This document shows, in pieces, positions 6,229 to 12,462 of a DNA stretch of 13,348 nucleotides. The stretch is from an uncultured bacterium (GTDB lineage Bacteria > Patescibacteriota > Minisyncoccia > Phycocordibacterales > CAIJYI01). The DNA lies in assembly GCA_937871115.1 (NCBI GenBank), contig CALMXW010000015.1, positions 1 through 13,348 on the forward strand. The letters are read 5' to 3'. The stretch's first letter is position 1; each line of letters starts with the position of its first letter. Position numbers and translations under genes: made by a program. The notes beneath the pieces were generated by a model. That model saw only the letters and a program-made list of their open reading frames with translations, did no database searches and had not been told where the DNA came from.

Positions 6229-6852
6229 CTATACAATCCCCAGCTTGTCGTATACTTTTTCGTGAGGAAAATCGAGAACGTCGCGTATAAATTTGTCGTA
6301 GACGTTGAGTCGGTAGATAAAATCTTGTGTTTCAAAGTAGGCGTATGAAAGCTCCTTTCCTACTTCTGCTTCAATACCGCGAAGAGCAGTCTCGATGCTC
6401 TTCTTTTTGAGGTTGTCACCCACGAGGAGGATGTCGGCACGGCTGTCTTCGTTGCGGATGAACACACCAGAGACGATGATGAGCTTCCACTTCCCCGCCG
6501 CATGTTTGAAACGGTGTATTATATCGGATTGTTTCAGCGGCTCTGCTGATATGAGGAGGTCGCGTACCTGCGAAAGAAGCGGAAACTCCAAATCAAGTTG
6601 CCAGCCGGAGGTGCGCTTTTTGATAATCCGCACACCACCCCCCTGCTTGCGCTCGATTTCTTTCGTAAAATTTTTTGGCCGCACGAAGCCTGCTTTGACG
6701 AGCCCGCCAATCTCGCGGCGCAACGCACCGGGTACTATCTTGCTCCGCTCGCAAATAGTGGCGGAGTCGAATGGCGTGTCGGGGTTCAAAAGAAAAAGCC
6801 GCATAATTTTTACTTTTTCTTCACTTCCGAGGAGTCGAGCGAGTATTTCCAT
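6229..6852 (-). CDS. Winged-helix protein with a degenerate nucleotidyltransferase-like domain
   Basis: The 207 residues split in two. Residues 1 to about 85 look like a winged helix: SEEKVKIMRLFLLNPD, then ATICERSKIVPGALRREIGGLVKAGFV with the recognition helix, then a basic wing. Residues about 95-207 resemble the minimal nucleotidyltransferase fold: KLIIVSGVFIRNEDSRADILLVGD (122-146). In active enzymes the motif is GS...DxD; here the second Asp position is Leu (D140-I-L142), so catalysis is doubtful. The arrangement suggests a DNA-binding regulator with a nucleotide- or ligand-sensing domain. I do not recognise a named gene. A TATAAT ends 6 nt before the ATG, so it is probably leaderless. 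It precedes the MscS-like gene. Confidence 0.7.
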   Translation of the reverse strand: MEILARLLGSEEKVKIMRLFLLNPDTPFDSATICERSKIVPGALRREIGGLVKAGFVRPKNFTKEIERKQGGGVRIIKKRTSGWQLDLEFPLLSQVRDLLISAEPLKQSDIIHRFKHAAGKWKLIIVSGVFIRNEDSRADILLVGDNLKKKSIETALRGIEAEVGKELSYAYFETQDFIYRLNVYDKFIRDVLDFPHEKVYDKLGIV

Positions 6853-6858
6853 GAAGTC

Positions 6859-6886
6859 ATTATAAACACAAACGAGTAAAAAGCAA
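6859..6886 (-). promoter_or_regulatory. Leaderless promoter of the winged-helix gene
   Basis: Minus-strand TTGCTT (6886-6881) and a perfect TATAAT (6864-6859) are spaced by 16 nt. The -10 ends 6 nt before the ATG at 6852, so transcription would begin at or next to the start codon. Confidence 0.65.
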
Positions 6887-6960
6887 AAGCTGGCTTTTAT
6901 TTTTTGCGAGTGCCGTGTTTATATCGGAGATATACAGCGCAAACGAGTAAAAAGCAAAAG
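6869..6960. repeat. 21-nt direct repeat carrying a -35-like element
   Basis: An identical 21-nt sequence occurs at 6869-6889 and 6940-6960, 71 nt apart. Each contains AACGAGTAAAA and, on the minus strand, TTGCTT. The proximal copy gives the -35 of the winged-helix promoter. The distal copy has a TATATC (6934-6929) 17 nt away, so it may be a second promoter, and it also forms one arm of the rplL terminator. Between them lies a small inverted repeat, ATATC-GGA-GATAT (6921-6933). Confidence 0.8.
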
Positions 6961-6998
6961 TGCCGCTCGTGTTTCAGAGTGGCACTTTTGCTTTTTTA
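6953..6998. terminator. Terminator of the rplJ-rplL operon
   Basis: A long stem: 6953-6968 pairs with 6977-6992 over 16 positions with one G:T, including AAAAGTGCC/GGCACTTTT. A T run follows on the plus strand and a TTTTTAC tract on the minus strand. It lies 18 nt after the rplL stop. Confidence 0.9.
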
Positions 6999-7016
6999 GA
7001 AAAACAGGAGAGTGAG

Positions 7017-7433
7017 TTACTTGAGAGTCACCTTTCCGCCTGCTTCCTCGATGCGCTTCTTGAGTTCTTCAGCTTCCTCTTTCTTCATTCCTTCTTTGAG
7101 CATTGCCGGAGCAGACTCGACGAGGTCTTTTGCCTCTTTGAGTCCGAGGGCGAGAACATCCTTGACCACCTTGATGACCTGGATCTTCTGGTCGCCTGCT
7201 GCGGTGAGCTCGACGTTGAACATGCTCTTCTCTTCTGCTGCTTCGCCTGCTGGAGCACCGGCTCCTGCTACGACGACGGCTGCTGCAGAAACACCAAACT
7301 TCTTTTCGAAGAGTTTGACGAGTTCATTGAGCTCGAGCACGCTCATCTTTTCGATCTGTTCTACGAGAGCCTTGAATTTTGCCGGTACTTCTACCGCCTC
7401 GGCCTCTGTTGTGACTGTTGTTTCGTCTGACAT
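7017..7433 (-). CDS. rplL: 50S ribosomal protein L7/L12
   Basis: The 138-residue protein has the normal L7/L12 plan. The N-terminal dimerisation helices cover about 17-50 ([22 protein letters not shown]). A flexible Ala/Gly/Pro hinge covers about 50-68, and the C-terminal domain (about 70-138) has the factor-binding [24 protein letters not shown] segment and the final GGKVTLK. It forms the ribosomal stalk with L10 and recruits GTPase factors. It is slightly longer than E. coli L7/L12 (121) because of an acidic N-terminal extension of about 15 residues. It follows rplJ with a 38-nt gap and shares its leader and promoter. No Shine-Dalgarno is seen (AAAAATTATTATC before ATG). Confidence 0.98.
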   Translation of the reverse strand: MSDETTVTTEAEAVEVPAKFKALVEQIEKMSVLELNELVKLFEKKFGVSAAAVVVAGAGAPAGEAAEEKSMFNVELTAAGDQKIQVIKVVKDVLALGLKEAKDLVESAPAMLKEGMKKEEAEELKKRIEEAGGKVTLK

Positions 7434-7471
7434 GATAATAATTTTTAACTAAGTAATGATACGAGAAATTT

Positions 7472-7963
7472 TTATGCCTCTCGCTTTTTTGCTATAGCAT
7501 CGAGTGCCATAACGAGACCTTGGATCGGCGAGTTGATGACATTGACAAACTGTCCGTAGAGAACCTCGCGTGAAGGGATGGTAGCAATGGCGGTGATGTG
7601 TTCCTCATTTGCATACGTTCCTTCGAAGATTCCTCCGAGCATCGTGAGTTTCCCCTTGAGTGCTTTTTGGAATTTATACATCTCGCGCGCTGGGGCGATA
7701 TCATCCTCTCCATACGCGAGTGCGAGCTCTCCTGGAAGATTTGGGATCTGTCCTTCAATCTTCGATCCACTGAATGCTTTTCGAAGCAAAGATTTCTTTG
7801 CGACGAAATATCCGATGCCTTCTTTCTGGAGGGATTGGCGAAGGTTTGTCACTTCGGTCACGGTGAGACCGTGGAAGTTTACAAACACTCGCGTCCCTTT
7901 GCCGGAAGCAATATCGGAAAGCTTTTTGTATACCTCTTCTTTTTTTGCTCTGCTGATTGCCAT
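7472..7963 (-). CDS. rplJ: 50S ribosomal protein L10
   Basis: A full-length 163-residue L10. It opens MAISRAKKEEV, then VFVNFHGLTVTEVTNLRQSL (rRNA-binding domain) and KKSLLRKAF, and ends in the C-terminal helix that holds L12 dimers (about 135-163). L10 binds 23S rRNA and anchors the L7/L12 stalk; in other bacteria the L10-L12 complex represses its own operon by binding the leader. Such a leader is present here. The ATG follows directly on nine T residues of an intrinsic terminator, and there is no Shine-Dalgarno, so the ribosome must load within the terminator region. The first gene of the rplJ-rplL operon. Confidence 0.98.
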   Translation of the reverse strand: MAISRAKKEEVYKKLSDIASGKGTRVFVNFHGLTVTEVTNLRQSLQKEGIGYFVAKKSLLRKAFSGSKIEGQIPNLPGELALAYGEDDIAPAREMYKFQKALKGKLTMLGGIFEGTYANEEHITAIATIPSREVLYGQFVNVINSPIQGLVMALDAIAKKREA

Positions 7964-7997
7964 AAAAAAAAACGGCTTATATTGTTGATACAGCCGC
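7964..7997 (-). terminator. Attenuator terminator immediately before rplJ
   Basis: On the minus strand CGGCT (7996-7992) pairs with AGCCG (7977-7973), extended by a wobble pair, and is followed by nine T residues (7972-7964) that run straight into the rplJ ATG. Its position in a leader rather than after a gene marks it as an attenuator. Confidence 0.85.
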
Positions 7998-8092
7998 CCT
8001 GACCCACTTTGGGGTGTTGAGCTCGACCACTCGGCAGGTAATTTAAGGGCTTAAATAAAGGATATTGTGCCCACCTGCTGTCTCTGCGGCTG
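7991..8092 (-). promoter_or_regulatory. Ribosomal protein L10 leader RNA
   Basis: The leader contains the L10-binding signature: GCAGAGACAGCAGGTG followed after a stem by ACCTGCCGAG. Helices: CAGCCGC (8092-8086) with GCGGCTG (7997-7991) closes the domain; GCAGGT (minus strand, 8078-8073) pairs with ACCTGC (8039-8034); GGGC (8072-8069) pairs with GCCC (8050-8047). The outer helix uses the left arm of the attenuator, so the leader fold and the terminator exclude one another. In Bacillus the equivalent RNA lets L10-L12 trigger premature termination; the same logic fits here. Confidence 0.85.
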
Positions 8093-8101
8093 ATAAGTAA
8101 G

Positions 8102-8130
8102 AGAATAAATGAAATGAGGGGGAAAGTCAA
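8102..8130 (-). promoter_or_regulatory. Promoter of rplJ-rplL
   Basis: Minus-strand TTGACT (8130-8125) and TATTCT (8107-8102) are spaced by 17 nt. Transcription would start near 8095, a few nt before the closing helix of the L10 leader. Confidence 0.8.
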
Positions 8131-8139
8131 CCGCCCAAG

Positions 8140-8175
8140 AAAAAACTCTGCGCCGACATCATGTCAGCACAGAGT
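8140..8175 (-). terminator. Terminator of the secreted-protein operon
   Basis: ACTCTG (8145-8150) pairs with CAGAGT (8170-8175), continued inward by GC/GC and GACAT/ATGTC with two C:A mismatches and a 1-nt apical loop, followed on the minus strand by six T residues. It separates the hydrolase gene from the rplJ promoter. Confidence 0.85.
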
Positions 8176-8216
8176 GAAATCAATTTCGTGACGAATCACA
8201 ATTTTAGAAGAACATA

Positions 8217-9350
8217 TTAGTTGAAGATAAGCGGGCCAAGCAGAACACCCACTGTCGCTGTGCCGTTTGCAGGAAGACTGAAGTCAGCTTGTCCAACGTA
8301 AGCACTTCCTCCAACTGATGCCGCCGCCCAGATACGACAAGGATCACAAGGTGGAAGGTTGGTAAACTGGTATCCCCCACTGCTCACACTTGTCGTGCTT
8401 GCGAGTGTAACGTCACAGAATTTACCAAACTGACCTTCCTGAAGCGTGCAGATACTTAGGAAAGCTCCACTTACTGATGTGGCTCCACCTCCAGTATCTA
8501 CCGTCACCACTCCGGAGACCGTACCACCACTTGCTTCCTGTGGGAGCGCGGCGATGATATCGTTGACAATTTTCTGACGGGCTTGAATGTCGTGAAGATA
8601 TCCCTCTTCAAACTGATGACACGGCCAGGAGTTTCCGTTTTCAGCGCCTTCTTTGTCGCAGAGCCGACCCACATTTTGAATCATACCTTCGGTAACAGCA
8701 GCGAGAAAGAAACGATTTGCCACGCCATCTCGAGAGAGGCGAGTGTTTGGTCCGATATCCGCAACAAATGCTGCTGGAGTGACGACACTCACCATTCGCG
8801 TGTTGCCCTTTTCTTGCAAAGTCAGGAGATCAAAAACCCTGTTTCCATACAGCCCGCCTTGAGAGTGGGTCACCATGATCCCGCGATGTCCGAGATTCAG
8901 AGCAAGCGATCTGAATCTATCCAAGTGTTTCACTGCCTGCGCCTCGTTGAGAGCAAGCTCTCCTTCGTATCCTTTGACAACAACTGCATCAAGCGCGAAA
9001 GCGAGAAAGGGGTCTTGTGTCGCTGATATTGTAATTGCCAAAAAGAAGGCCCTTACAATATCTAACAAATCAACGTTGAGCTCCACCGATTTCTGTACCA
9101 TCGCCTCAACAATGTCGCTGATCTTGCCATTGTCCTGGGTATGTGAATACTGGAAGTGTACGCAGTCCGAGGAAAGACCTTGTTGTCTCCCCGCTGCTTC
9201 GAGAGCAAGAGAGTGATTCTCAGCATCCTTCTTCTTCGTCCACACCCCATTAATGAATACGGCTGTCGTTTCCTGTGTTGGGCATACTGCTTGTACAGAA
9301 AACGATATACACATCATTACCGTGAGAGTGATACATTTTACTACTTTCAT
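8217..9350 (-). CDS. Secreted alpha/beta-hydrolase-like protein with a C-terminal beta-rich domain
   Basis: The 377-residue product begins with a signal peptide (about 1-21, ending SVQA). Residues about 28-270 resemble a lipase/esterase-like alpha/beta hydrolase: VFINGVW near the start, and RGIMVTHSQGGLYGN (156-170) with nucleophile S163 in the elbow; the usual first Gly is Thr (THSQG). H253 in YLHDIQ is a candidate catalytic His. Residues about 277-377 form a repeat-rich beta domain like carboxypeptidase-regulatory or CnaB modules. Eight Cys after the signal, two in CDPC, suggest disulfides and an extracytoplasmic site. A lipobox is absent. AAGGAG (9363-9358) lies 7 nt before ATG, and the gene starts 22 nt after its upstream partner. 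The substrate is unknown; hydrolase activity is inferred from the motif. Confidence 0.65.
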   Translation of the reverse strand: MKVVKCITLTVMMCISFSVQAVCPTQETTAVFINGVWTKKKDAENHSLALEAAGRQQGLSSDCVHFQYSHTQDNGKISDIVEAMVQKSVELNVDLLDIVRAFFLAITISATQDPFLAFALDAVVVKGYEGELALNEAQAVKHLDRFRSLALNLGHRGIMVTHSQGGLYGNRVFDLLTLQEKGNTRMVSVVTPAAFVADIGPNTRLSRDGVANRFFLAAVTEGMIQNVGRLCDKEGAENGNSWPCHQFEEGYLHDIQARQKIVNDIIAALPQEASGGTVSGVVTVDTGGGATSVSGAFLSICTLQEGQFGKFCDVTLASTTSVSSGGYQFTNLPPCDPCRIWAAASVGGSAYVGQADFSLPANGTATVGVLLGPLIFN

Positions 9351-9372
9351 TTCGAATCTCCTTCAGATTTAG

Positions 9373-10350
9373 TTAGTTGGGCAGTGCGTCAAGGTCAAGG
9401 CCTAGGTCTAGACATTCCTGTCTAAATTGCTCGGGTTGAACGTTAGGACCTCCTGTCGCCACGAGTGGCTTCTCAGATTTCCAGAAAGCACGAATACGGT
9501 CCGGGGTGTCCATGAAGAGAGCATCGAGTTCCTCGCTGTTCTTCCTGTATGTCTTCCATGGAGCATCGTCAATGGAAAATCCCGGGCGAACACCGAAAGC
9601 ATACATAGAACAGTGCCCCGCTTTAATTCTTGTGTCCGCTGCAAGCACCCTCGCCACCACAGCCGGGTCGTTCGGGTCTTCGCCCAAGTGAGCGAGGTAG
9701 TCCTTGAAGAAATCCTGCTGAGCTTTTGCACCCAAGGTCATTGCCGCTCGCTTTTTTTCCGACTCGGGAGCGGTAAAACCAATCCAACGATCAATACGAT
9801 CAGGAACACCATTTGGTGCACCAGCCGGTCCACCAATATCTACGCCAAGAATCGTGGCCTCATCAGTTGTTTTGTCTGGGTCGGCGGGCAATGGTATCGT
9901 CGAAAACGTCAGCTCCACTGGCAGAGCATCGGCTCGCCAGACATCGGTAACAATTTCTTTCGTACCTTTCCCTACTTTTACGGTGATAAATCGCTTGAGT
10001 ACCAGCTGACCATCTTTTACCGAAAGCGGAGTGGTAGTCGAGACCATCACCTTCACACTGAGTGTTGCTTGGTTCCCTTTCTTAAACACAGAAGGAAACT
10101 TTGGTTGTGTTATGGTCACATAGGGAACAATACTTCCCTCAGCCACCACACGGAGCTGATGAGTGAAAAGCACTGGAAGTATTCCCGTGTGTGTGAGGGT
10201 AAAGTTATAGCTCGCACTCCCCCCTGGAGCAATGCTTACTGGCTTGAGCTGCCCTGGTGTCCAGGAAACTCGTGGTGGAAGCTCGGCGTAAGCCACTCCT
10301 CCGACGAGAAGGAGAATGAGCCCAAGGATGAGTGCTGATTTTTTCTTCAT
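9373..10350 (-). CDS. Secreted protein with an Ig-like N-terminal domain, function unknown
   Basis: From ATG 10350 the product has 325 residues. An in-frame ATG at 10461 would add 37 residues, but ATG 10350 has GGAG 8 nt upstream and opens directly into a classical signal peptide (KKK, hydrophobic core, AYA at 20-22). Residues about 23-160 are beta-rich and look like a bacterial Ig-like fold (APGGSASYNFTLTHTG). GVDIGGPAGAPNGVPDRIDRW resembles a calcium-binding Asp-rich loop. The C-terminal part (about 230-325) is helical with two Cys and is not recognised. It is paired with the hydrolase gene and probably co-secreted. A binding or accessory role is only a guess. Confidence 0.6.
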   Translation of the reverse strand: MKKKSALILGLILLLVGGVAYAELPPRVSWTPGQLKPVSIAPGGSASYNFTLTHTGILPVLFTHQLRVVAEGSIVPYVTITQPKFPSVFKKGNQATLSVKVMVSTTTPLSVKDGQLVLKRFITVKVGKGTKEIVTDVWRADALPVELTFSTIPLPADPDKTTDEATILGVDIGGPAGAPNGVPDRIDRWIGFTAPESEKKRAAMTLGAKAQQDFFKDYLAHLGEDPNDPAVVARVLAADTRIKAGHCSMYAFGVRPGFSIDDAPWKTYRKNSEELDALFMDTPDRIRAFWKSEKPLVATGGPNVQPEQFRQECLDLGLDLDALPN

Positions 10351-10399
10351 CACAATATCTCCATTGTATGGAAAACAAGTTACAAGTGAAAGGGAAAAC

Positions 10400-10429
10400 A
10401 AAAAAAGCCTCCCTTTCGGTTTGGCTTTC
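10400..10429 (-). terminator. Intrinsic terminator in the leader of the secreted-protein operon
   Basis: Minus-strand GAAAGCC (10429-10423) pairs with GGCTTTT, with an inner CC-GAAA-GG capped by a GNRA tetraloop and a purine internal loop, followed by seven T residues (10406-10400). It lies between a predicted promoter (10452-10480) and ATG 10350. It may be an attenuator, or simply end the pilM operon transcript. Confidence 0.7.
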
Positions 10430-10451
10430 AACGTGCTGAAAAGCTGGGGGT

Positions 10452-10480
10452 ACGATAACAAAGATGGCGCGAAAAGTCAA
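10452..10480 (-). promoter_or_regulatory. Promoter upstream of the secreted-protein genes
   Basis: Minus-strand TTGACT (10480-10475) and TATCGT (10457-10452) with a 17-nt spacer. The -35 context GGCGGTTGACTTT resembles the rplJ promoter's GGGCGGTTGACTTT. The -35 overlaps the stop codon of the 38-residue gene. Confidence 0.5.
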
Positions 10481-10593
10481 CCGCCGTATCCGCTCGCGAT
10501 ACCAAGGAGAAAGATACTCACACTGATGACAGCAGTAAAACCGAGGAGGAATTTGAAAAATGTTTTATCGAATAGATCAAAGAGGTTTCTCAT
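10477..10593 (-). CDS. Small single-pass membrane protein (38 residues)
   Basis: A short open frame on the minus strand from ATG 10593 to TGA 10477-10479. The product starts MRNLFDLFDKTFFKFLLG and continues as one hydrophobic helix (about 15-33), ending GIASGYGG. The basic/amphipathic N-terminus followed by a single helix is typical of small membrane proteins. It lies 14 nt after the HEPN-like gene and so is probably the last gene of the pilM operon. No Shine-Dalgarno is evident, and the coding call rests on the membrane-helix pattern and placement. Function unknown. Confidence 0.55.
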   Translation of the reverse strand: MRNLFDLFDKTFFKFLLGFTAVISVSIFLLGIASGYGG

Positions 10594-10607
10594 ACTATGG
10601 CGAATGA

Positions 10608-11237
10608 TTATTGTAAATAATTGACCTCGCGGAAAACGGTTTCATACTGGTCGATAGTGCGGGCGGCGTCGCGATAGCTGAGCTCGTACTTGGAGCCCTC
10701 GTGGGCGATGGAGTTGCGGACTTTGTGCGCTTCCCAAGCGTCGTTGATGCTCAAAATATCTCCCGGCTTCAAACTTTTCAACATGTCGCCGATGGTATTG
10801 CCCGGGCAGCCGAGCCGGTGGAGCACTTCGGCGAGGATATTGTCGGCTTCCAAAACCGCGAGCTTCCACTCGGGCGCGTTGCCACTCTCGAGATGAGAGA
10901 GCACGACTTCCCAACGTGGAGGATACGAAACCACCTTTTCTTTCAGGGGGCCGCGAAGAAGGGCTCGCCTCCGTTCTTCTGCCTCGGTGATTTTCGGGAA
11001 AAGAGTGACGATGCCAGCGAGAAAGATCATCGAAAGAAAAGCGAGGATAAATTTAAAAGTAATGAAAGTGCTACTGTTTGCAACACTTTCCGAAAAAGCT
11101 CCCGGGTTGTGAAAGGCTTCTCCGACTGACGCAGCAAAACGCGAGAGGTCGATCGGGAATGGAGGAAACGCCGTCTCGATGCCCGTGACGAGAGGAAGAT
11201 TGCGTCGAGCAAAATTTTTGAAATTTTTGGGAAACAT
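10608..11237 (-). CDS. Membrane-anchored protein with a HEPN-like RxxxxH motif
   Basis: The 209-residue product has an N-terminal region of about 55 residues, one membrane helix (about 58-80), and a charged helical cytoplasmic domain (about 85-209). Within it, WKLAVLEADNILAEVLHRLG (124-143) is followed by AHKVRNSIAHEG (170-181). R174 and H179 form RxxxxH, the signature of HEPN-fold proteins, whose active members are ribonucleases; catalytic activity here is not proven, and the motif also occurs in non-catalytic HEPN proteins. It lies 9 nt after the pilM stop and is likely co-transcribed with it. No Shine-Dalgarno. I do not recognise a named gene; a role in pilus assembly is inferred from position only. 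Confidence 0.6.
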   Translation of the reverse strand: MFPKNFKNFARRNLPLVTGIETAFPPFPIDLSRFAASVGEAFHNPGAFSESVANSSTFITFKFILAFLSMIFLAGIVTLFPKITEAEERRRALLRGPLKEKVVSYPPRWEVVLSHLESGNAPEWKLAVLEADNILAEVLHRLGCPGNTIGDMLKSLKPGDILSINDAWEAHKVRNSIAHEGSKYELSYRDAARTIDQYETVFREVNYLQ

Positions 11238-11246
11238 AAAGAGAGT

Positions 11247-12392
11247 CTAGGAATCTATCTCGGAAAGTTTTTTCAGCGCGAGCCCGATGGAGACAGAAAA
11301 TTCCGGACCAGCCTCTTTGAGGAGCGGTGCGAGGAAAGCGGGCGTTTCGAGTTTGGAAAACGGATTGCCGAATACTGTTTCCGCATCGAGGAATTGTTTT
11401 GCGTACGCGGGCAGACCCTTTAGGAGCGCTCCCCCGCCAGTGAGGACGACTTTGCTCACGGTGCGATTGAACTTGCTTTGGTAGTTGAGAAGGACGCGGT
11501 TGGACTCGGCAAAGATGTAGCTCACGGAGGATTCGAGTACGGCGGAAACTTTTTTCGCATCTTCATCGCGGCCGAGGAGCCCCACATCGCGCTTGAGTGC
11601 TTCGGCTTTTGCCACGGTGATGTTGAGCGAGCGAGAAAGAGCGAGGGTGAGGTCTTGCGATCCACGGGAAATCATGTGCACACTTTTGATAATCCCCTGC
11701 TCCACGAGAGCGATCTTGGTCATTCCTGCGCCGAAGTCGAGGAACATGATGGGAGACATATCGTGGCCGATGGTGGCGCGAATGGAGCTGTACACTTCAA
11801 TCTCGAACGAAACTTTTTCGATGCCGAGCTTGACTGCAACGTCCTGATATTTGTTGAGCACTTGGTTGTGGATAGCGACGATCATCACCTGGAGCTTGTC
11901 TCCGCGACGCTTTTCTTCATCGGTAGGCTCCTCGCCATTTTCGGAAGTAAATTCTGGCCGAGGGATGACCACCCAGTCGAGCGCGACTTCGGTGATGGGA
12001 ACAGGAATATATTTTCGCGCCTCAATGGGAATAATTTCTGCGAGCTTGCTTTCATCCATAGCCGGCACTTCGATGAGAGTGAGGAGTGCAGCAGAGAGTG
12101 GCAGAGAGATGGAGCCGACTTTGGTGGTGACGTTGGCTTCGCGAAAAATATCTCGCCCCGCTTCGACGATCTTTTCTACGGGAAGGTTTGTCGCCCGCCC
12201 CACATCGAGCCCGGCGTATGGCCCGAGGGCGAGCTCGCCGTACGTCTCTAAAATGGCGCGCGATTGATCCTTGCGCACTTGTATGACTTTGATAAACGAA
12301 GAGCCGATGTCGAGGCCAAGGACACTTTCGTTTTTATCAAACATTTTTCCGACAGACCCAAAGAGTTCCCCAAACTTGATTCCAAGTGGCAT
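11247..12392 (-). CDS. pilM: Type IV pilus assembly protein PilM
   Basis: The 381-residue product has the actin-like PilM fold. The phosphate-1 loop is LGLDIGSSFIKVIQ (25-38), the phosphate-2 region IMFLDFGAGMTKIALVEQG (215-233), and the adenosine motif VVLTGGGALLKGL (315-327). EARKYIPVPITEVALDW (124-140) is a typical PilM segment for pre-pilin partners. PilM binds ATP and PilN on the cytoplasmic face of the inner-membrane alignment complex. PilN/PilO do not follow directly here; instead a membrane HEPN-like protein does, so the rest of the pilus locus must be elsewhere. It reads away from comF, with an overlapping divergent promoter. No clear Shine-Dalgarno. Confidence 0.95.
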   Translation of the reverse strand: MPLGIKFGELFGSVGKMFDKNESVLGLDIGSSFIKVIQVRKDQSRAILETYGELALGPYAGLDVGRATNLPVEKIVEAGRDIFREANVTTKVGSISLPLSAALLTLIEVPAMDESKLAEIIPIEARKYIPVPITEVALDWVVIPRPEFTSENGEEPTDEEKRRGDKLQVMIVAIHNQVLNKYQDVAVKLGIEKVSFEIEVYSSIRATIGHDMSPIMFLDFGAGMTKIALVEQGIIKSVHMISRGSQDLTLALSRSLNITVAKAEALKRDVGLLGRDEDAKKVSAVLESSVSYIFAESNRVLLNYQSKFNRTVSKVVLTGGGALLKGLPAYAKQFLDAETVFGNPFSKLETPAFLAPLLKEAGPEFSVSIGLALKKLSEIDS

Positions 12393-12414
12393 AGTGTATT
12401 AGATTTATGGAGAC

Positions 12415-12443
12415 ATTATATCAGTTTGGTCACCTCGCGTCTA
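12415..12443 (-). promoter_or_regulatory. pilM promoter, overlapping the comF promoter
   Basis: Minus-strand TAGACG (12443-12438) and a perfect TATAAT (12420-12415) with 17 nt between and an extended -10 TGA. The leader would be about 15 nt. On the plus strand TATTAT (12442-12447) could be the comF -10, overlapping the pilM -35, so the two may compete. Confidence 0.7.
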
Positions 12444-12462
12444 TTATGGGAAGCTGGAAGAT

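Noticed and set aside
9427..10338. Plus-strand open frame (303 codons) opposite the Ig-like secreted gene
   Set aside because: The minus frame has a signal peptide and a good ribosome binding site; the plus frame has neither and an unnatural composition.
11478..12251. Plus-strand open frame (257 codons) opposite pilM
   Set aside because: It is the antisense shadow of pilM, which carries all actin-like motifs.
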